A stretch of DNA of 6,421 nt from Gemmatimonadaceae bacterium (lineage in GTDB: Bacteria; Gemmatimonadota; Gemmatimonadetes; Gemmatimonadales; Gemmatimonadaceae). How positions within the stretch are numbered: the stretch's first letter is position 1; each line of letters begins with the position of its first letter. The notes beneath the pieces are model-generated. The model saw only the letters and a list, made by a program, of their open reading frames with translations. It ran no database searches and was not told the DNA's origin. This document shows positions 4,968-6,421 of the stretch, piece after piece. The DNA is taken from contig JABFXM010000285.1 of NCBI GenBank assembly GCA_013361745.1, forward strand, positions 1 through 6,421, written 5' to 3'. The translations under genes were made by a program, and so were the position numbers.

Positions 4968-6215
4968 CTAACGCGCGACGCGCTGCGGCGCGCGCTCCAC
5001 GAACGAGAGCCCGGTCGGGGAGCGCACGGGCACCCACACCGGCATCGGGAAGAGCGCGTGAAAGGCGGCTCCCCCCTCGCGGGCGCGCTGCACCCAGATC
5101 GTGCCGCCCAGGTCCTCGACGACGCGCGCCACGATGGCGAGACCGAGCCCTGTTCCCTTCCCCGGCTCCTTCGTCGTGAAGAAGGGATCGAACACCTTCT
5201 CCTCGTCGGCCTCGGGGATCCCGGGACCGCTGTCGGCGACGACGAGCTTCAGCACCTCCGCCGGCGCCTTCGTCGTCTCGAGCCAGTGCAACACGCGCGG
5301 CGACGGCTCACGCGGAACCACCTTCCCGTCGGGATCCCCGGCACGCCGCCCGATGCTGTGCTCCAGCGAGGCGCGCGCGATGCGCCGCGTCACCACGGCG
5401 AGGCGCCCCGAGCCCCCCATCGCGTCGATCGCGTTGAGGCAGAGGTTGATGAGCATCTGCTCCATCTCGTGCCGCTCGCCGTCGATCACCGGCGTCCGCT
5501 CGTCGAGCAGCACCGAGAGCTCGATGTGCCGCAACACTCCCTGATCCCGGAGGAGCTGCGTCGTCGCGCGGACGGCGTCGTTGACGTCGATGCGGCCGGG
5601 CGTGTTGCGGCGCGGCCGCGCGTAATCGAGCAGACCGCGGACGATGCGATCGATCCGTGCGCTCTCGCGCTCCAGACCATCGAGCGCGTCGCCCACGTCT
5701 CCGGCGGCGCCTGCACGACGACGGAGCACGTGCGCATAACCGTTGATCGCGGCGAGCGGATTCCCGATCTCGTGCGCCACTCCGGCGGCGAGCCGTCCGA
5801 TCCCCGCGAGCTTCTCGGCGCGAACACGCTGCACCTGCTCGGCGAGGAGATGGTGCGTCATCCGGTTGATGCTCGTCGCGAGGGTCGTGAGCTCGCGCGT
5901 GGACGCGTCGGGCACGCGGCGCGCGAGGTCGCCGGCCGCGATCGCGGAGGTGGCGTCGACGGCGAGGGCGAGGGGCGCCGAGACGCTGCGCCGGATGATG
6001 TATGCCCCCAGCGCGACGAAGACGCCGACGTCCCCGAGGATGAGGAGCAGCAGCCACAGCACGCCGTACGGCGCCTCGAGCAGCGTCCACCAGAGGACGA
6101 GCACCGTCGTCATCGCGACGATGAGCGACGCCGCCGCGACGAGACCGAGCCCCAGAAGGAGCTCGGTGCGGAGCGAGGGAAGTCGCTGCTGCGATGCGGA
6201 ACCGTGCGCTGCCAT
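4968..6215 (-). CDS. Two-transmembrane HAMP sensor histidine kinase (PilS-like by context)
   Basis: This is a 415-residue inner-membrane protein. Two hydrophobic segments (about 19-43 and 52-74) are separated by only about 8 residues, so there is almost no periplasmic sensor domain. A HAMP linker follows (about 73-130), then HisKA with the H-box AGVAHEIGNPLAAINGY (His148), and a HATPase domain with N-box NLCLNAIDAM (257-266), G1 DSGPGI (328-333), F-box FDPFFTTK (342-349) and G2 GKGTGLGL (352-359). It should autophosphorylate and signal to the adjacent regulator. It differs from Pseudomonas PilS, which has six membrane segments and a PAS domain. Between N-box and G1 lie about 60 residues, roughly 35-40 more than usual. 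The ATG is preceded by AGGA at unusually short spacing, so expression may be modest. It lies 99 bases after the pilin gene, behind a terminator-like hairpin. Confidence 0.92.
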   Translation of the reverse strand: MAAHGSASQQRLPSLRTELLLGLGLVAAASLIVAMTTVLVLWWTLLEAPYGVLWLLLLILGDVGVFVALGAYIIRRSVSAPLALAVDATSAIAAGDLARRVPDASTRELTTLATSINRMTHHLLAEQVQRVRAEKLAGIGRLAAGVAHEIGNPLAAINGYAHVLRRRAGAAGDVGDALDGLERESARIDRIVRGLLDYARPRRNTPGRIDVNDAVRATTQLLRDQGVLRHIELSVLLDERTPVIDGERHEMEQMLINLCLNAIDAMGGSGRLAVVTRRIARASLEHSIGRRAGDPDGKVVPREPSPRVLHWLETTKAPAEVLKLVVADSGPGIPEADEEKVFDPFFTTKEPGKGTGLGLAIVARVVEDLGGTIWVQRAREGGAAFHALFPMPVWVPVRSPTGLSFVERAPQRVAR

Positions 6216-6263
6216 GTCCTGTGAGGGACGACGTATCCGCGGCTCCGTTACAGCAAAAGCAGA

Positions 6264-6292
6264 GCGGGCCAGGCGATGATCGCCTGGCCCGC
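6264..6292 (-). terminator. Intrinsic terminator-like hairpin behind the pilin gene
   Basis: This is a perfect 14-bp inverted repeat around one central base (GCGGGCCAGGCGAT and its complement). It forms a very stable GC-rich stem with a small loop. On the minus strand it starts 22 bases after the pilin stop and is followed by TCTGCTTTTGC, an interrupted U-tract. It probably terminates or attenuates pilin transcription before the kinase gene. That would give abundant pilin mRNA and little read-through into the regulators. On the plus strand the following bases are not T-rich, so the minus orientation is preferred. Confidence 0.75.
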
Positions 6293-6314
6293 CAAGTTGC
6301 TTACCGCCTGCGTG

Positions 6315-6421
6315 TTACTTGCAGACCGGCTCGCCGTCGCCCGCCGTCGACACGACCGTGTTGGTGGTGTTGACCGCGATCCCACACTTCTTGCCGGCGA
6401 CCTGCGTGGGCGTCACTTCGG
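6315..6421 (-). CDS. Probable major type IV pilin (PilA-like), C-terminal end only
   Basis: The minus strand has an open frame from the window edge to TAA at 6317-6315. It encodes 34 complete residues ending KKCGIAVNTTNTVVSTAGDGEPVCK. Two Cys, 21 residues apart, with the last one residue from the end, are typical of the disulfide-bounded D-region loop of type IVa pilins. The Thr/Gly/Val-rich content fits the beta-sheet head. The location upstream of a PilS/PilR-type pair and followed by its own strong terminator is also typical of pilA. The diagnostic N-terminus lies outside the window, so this is an inference. A minor pilin or pseudopilin is the main alternative. Confidence 0.65.
   Translation of the reverse strand, partial: EVTPTQVAGKKCGIAVNTTNTVVSTAGDGEPVCK

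Noticed and set aside
3625..4971. 448-residue plus-strand open frame opposite the response regulator
   Set aside because: Same compositional shadow; the opposite strand has every NtrC-family motif in order.
4960..5037. Upstream start for the response regulator at 5037
   Set aside because: It would lie within the kinase gene and add an Ala/Arg-rich tail before MRILVVDDE, the usual receiver start.
5058..6224. 388-residue plus-strand open frame opposite the kinase
   Set aside because: Arg/Asp/His-rich low-information translation, antisense to an intact histidine kinase.
1..6421. Mobile element, CRISPR array, tRNA or defence system
   Set aside because: I found no repeat arrays, terminal inverted repeats, transposase or tRNA-like folds; all coding space is taken by pilus and two-component genes.

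Overview
The window is about 68% GC by eye and every convincing gene lies on the minus strand. It is one continuous type IV pilus locus. In transcription order (right to left) it holds: the last 34 codons of a probable major pilin; a two-transmembrane sensor histidine kinase; an NtrC-class sigma-54-activating response regulator; four minor-pilin genes in the order FimT/GspH-like, PilV/GspI-like, PilW/GspJ-like and PilX/GspK-like; and, after a 256-base gap, the first 81 codons of pilM, the actin-like cytoplasmic ATPase of the pilus alignment complex. High GC, this gene order, the disulfide-type pilin tail and the long PilX-like protein suggest an environmental Gram-negative bacterium. Gemmatimonadota is my best guess and Myxococcota or another proteobacterium-like lineage is possible; this is an inference, not a demonstration.

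Region by region (plus-strand coordinates). 1-244: start of pilM. 245-500: non-coding, with two strong tandem hairpins just after the PilX-like stop (likely terminator) and a compact run of three small stem-loops upstream of pilM. 501-3435: the minor pilin operon, tightly packed, with a 4-base ATGA overlap (fimT-like/pilV), a 16-base overlap (pilV/pilW-like) and a 36-base gap before the PilX-like gene. 3436-3582: a 147-base gap with a weak candidate sigma-54 promoter. 3583-4959 and 4968-6215: response regulator and kinase, 8 bases apart. 6216-6314: 99-base gap with a near-perfect hairpin terminator behind the pilin. 6315-6421: 3' end of the pilin gene.

How it works together: the kinase and regulator probably control pilus gene expression through sigma-54, as PilS/PilR do in Pseudomonas and Myxococcus. 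The four minor pilins would form the priming tip complex on which the major pilin polymerises. PilM starts the assembly-platform operon that continues off the left edge. No PilY1 adhesin is encoded here. I see no insertion sequence, CRISPR array, tRNA or rRNA, and nothing that amounts to an undescribed system. The points of interest are the unusual kinase, the tip-type PilX-like protein with a large beta-rich domain, and the structured non-coding gaps.
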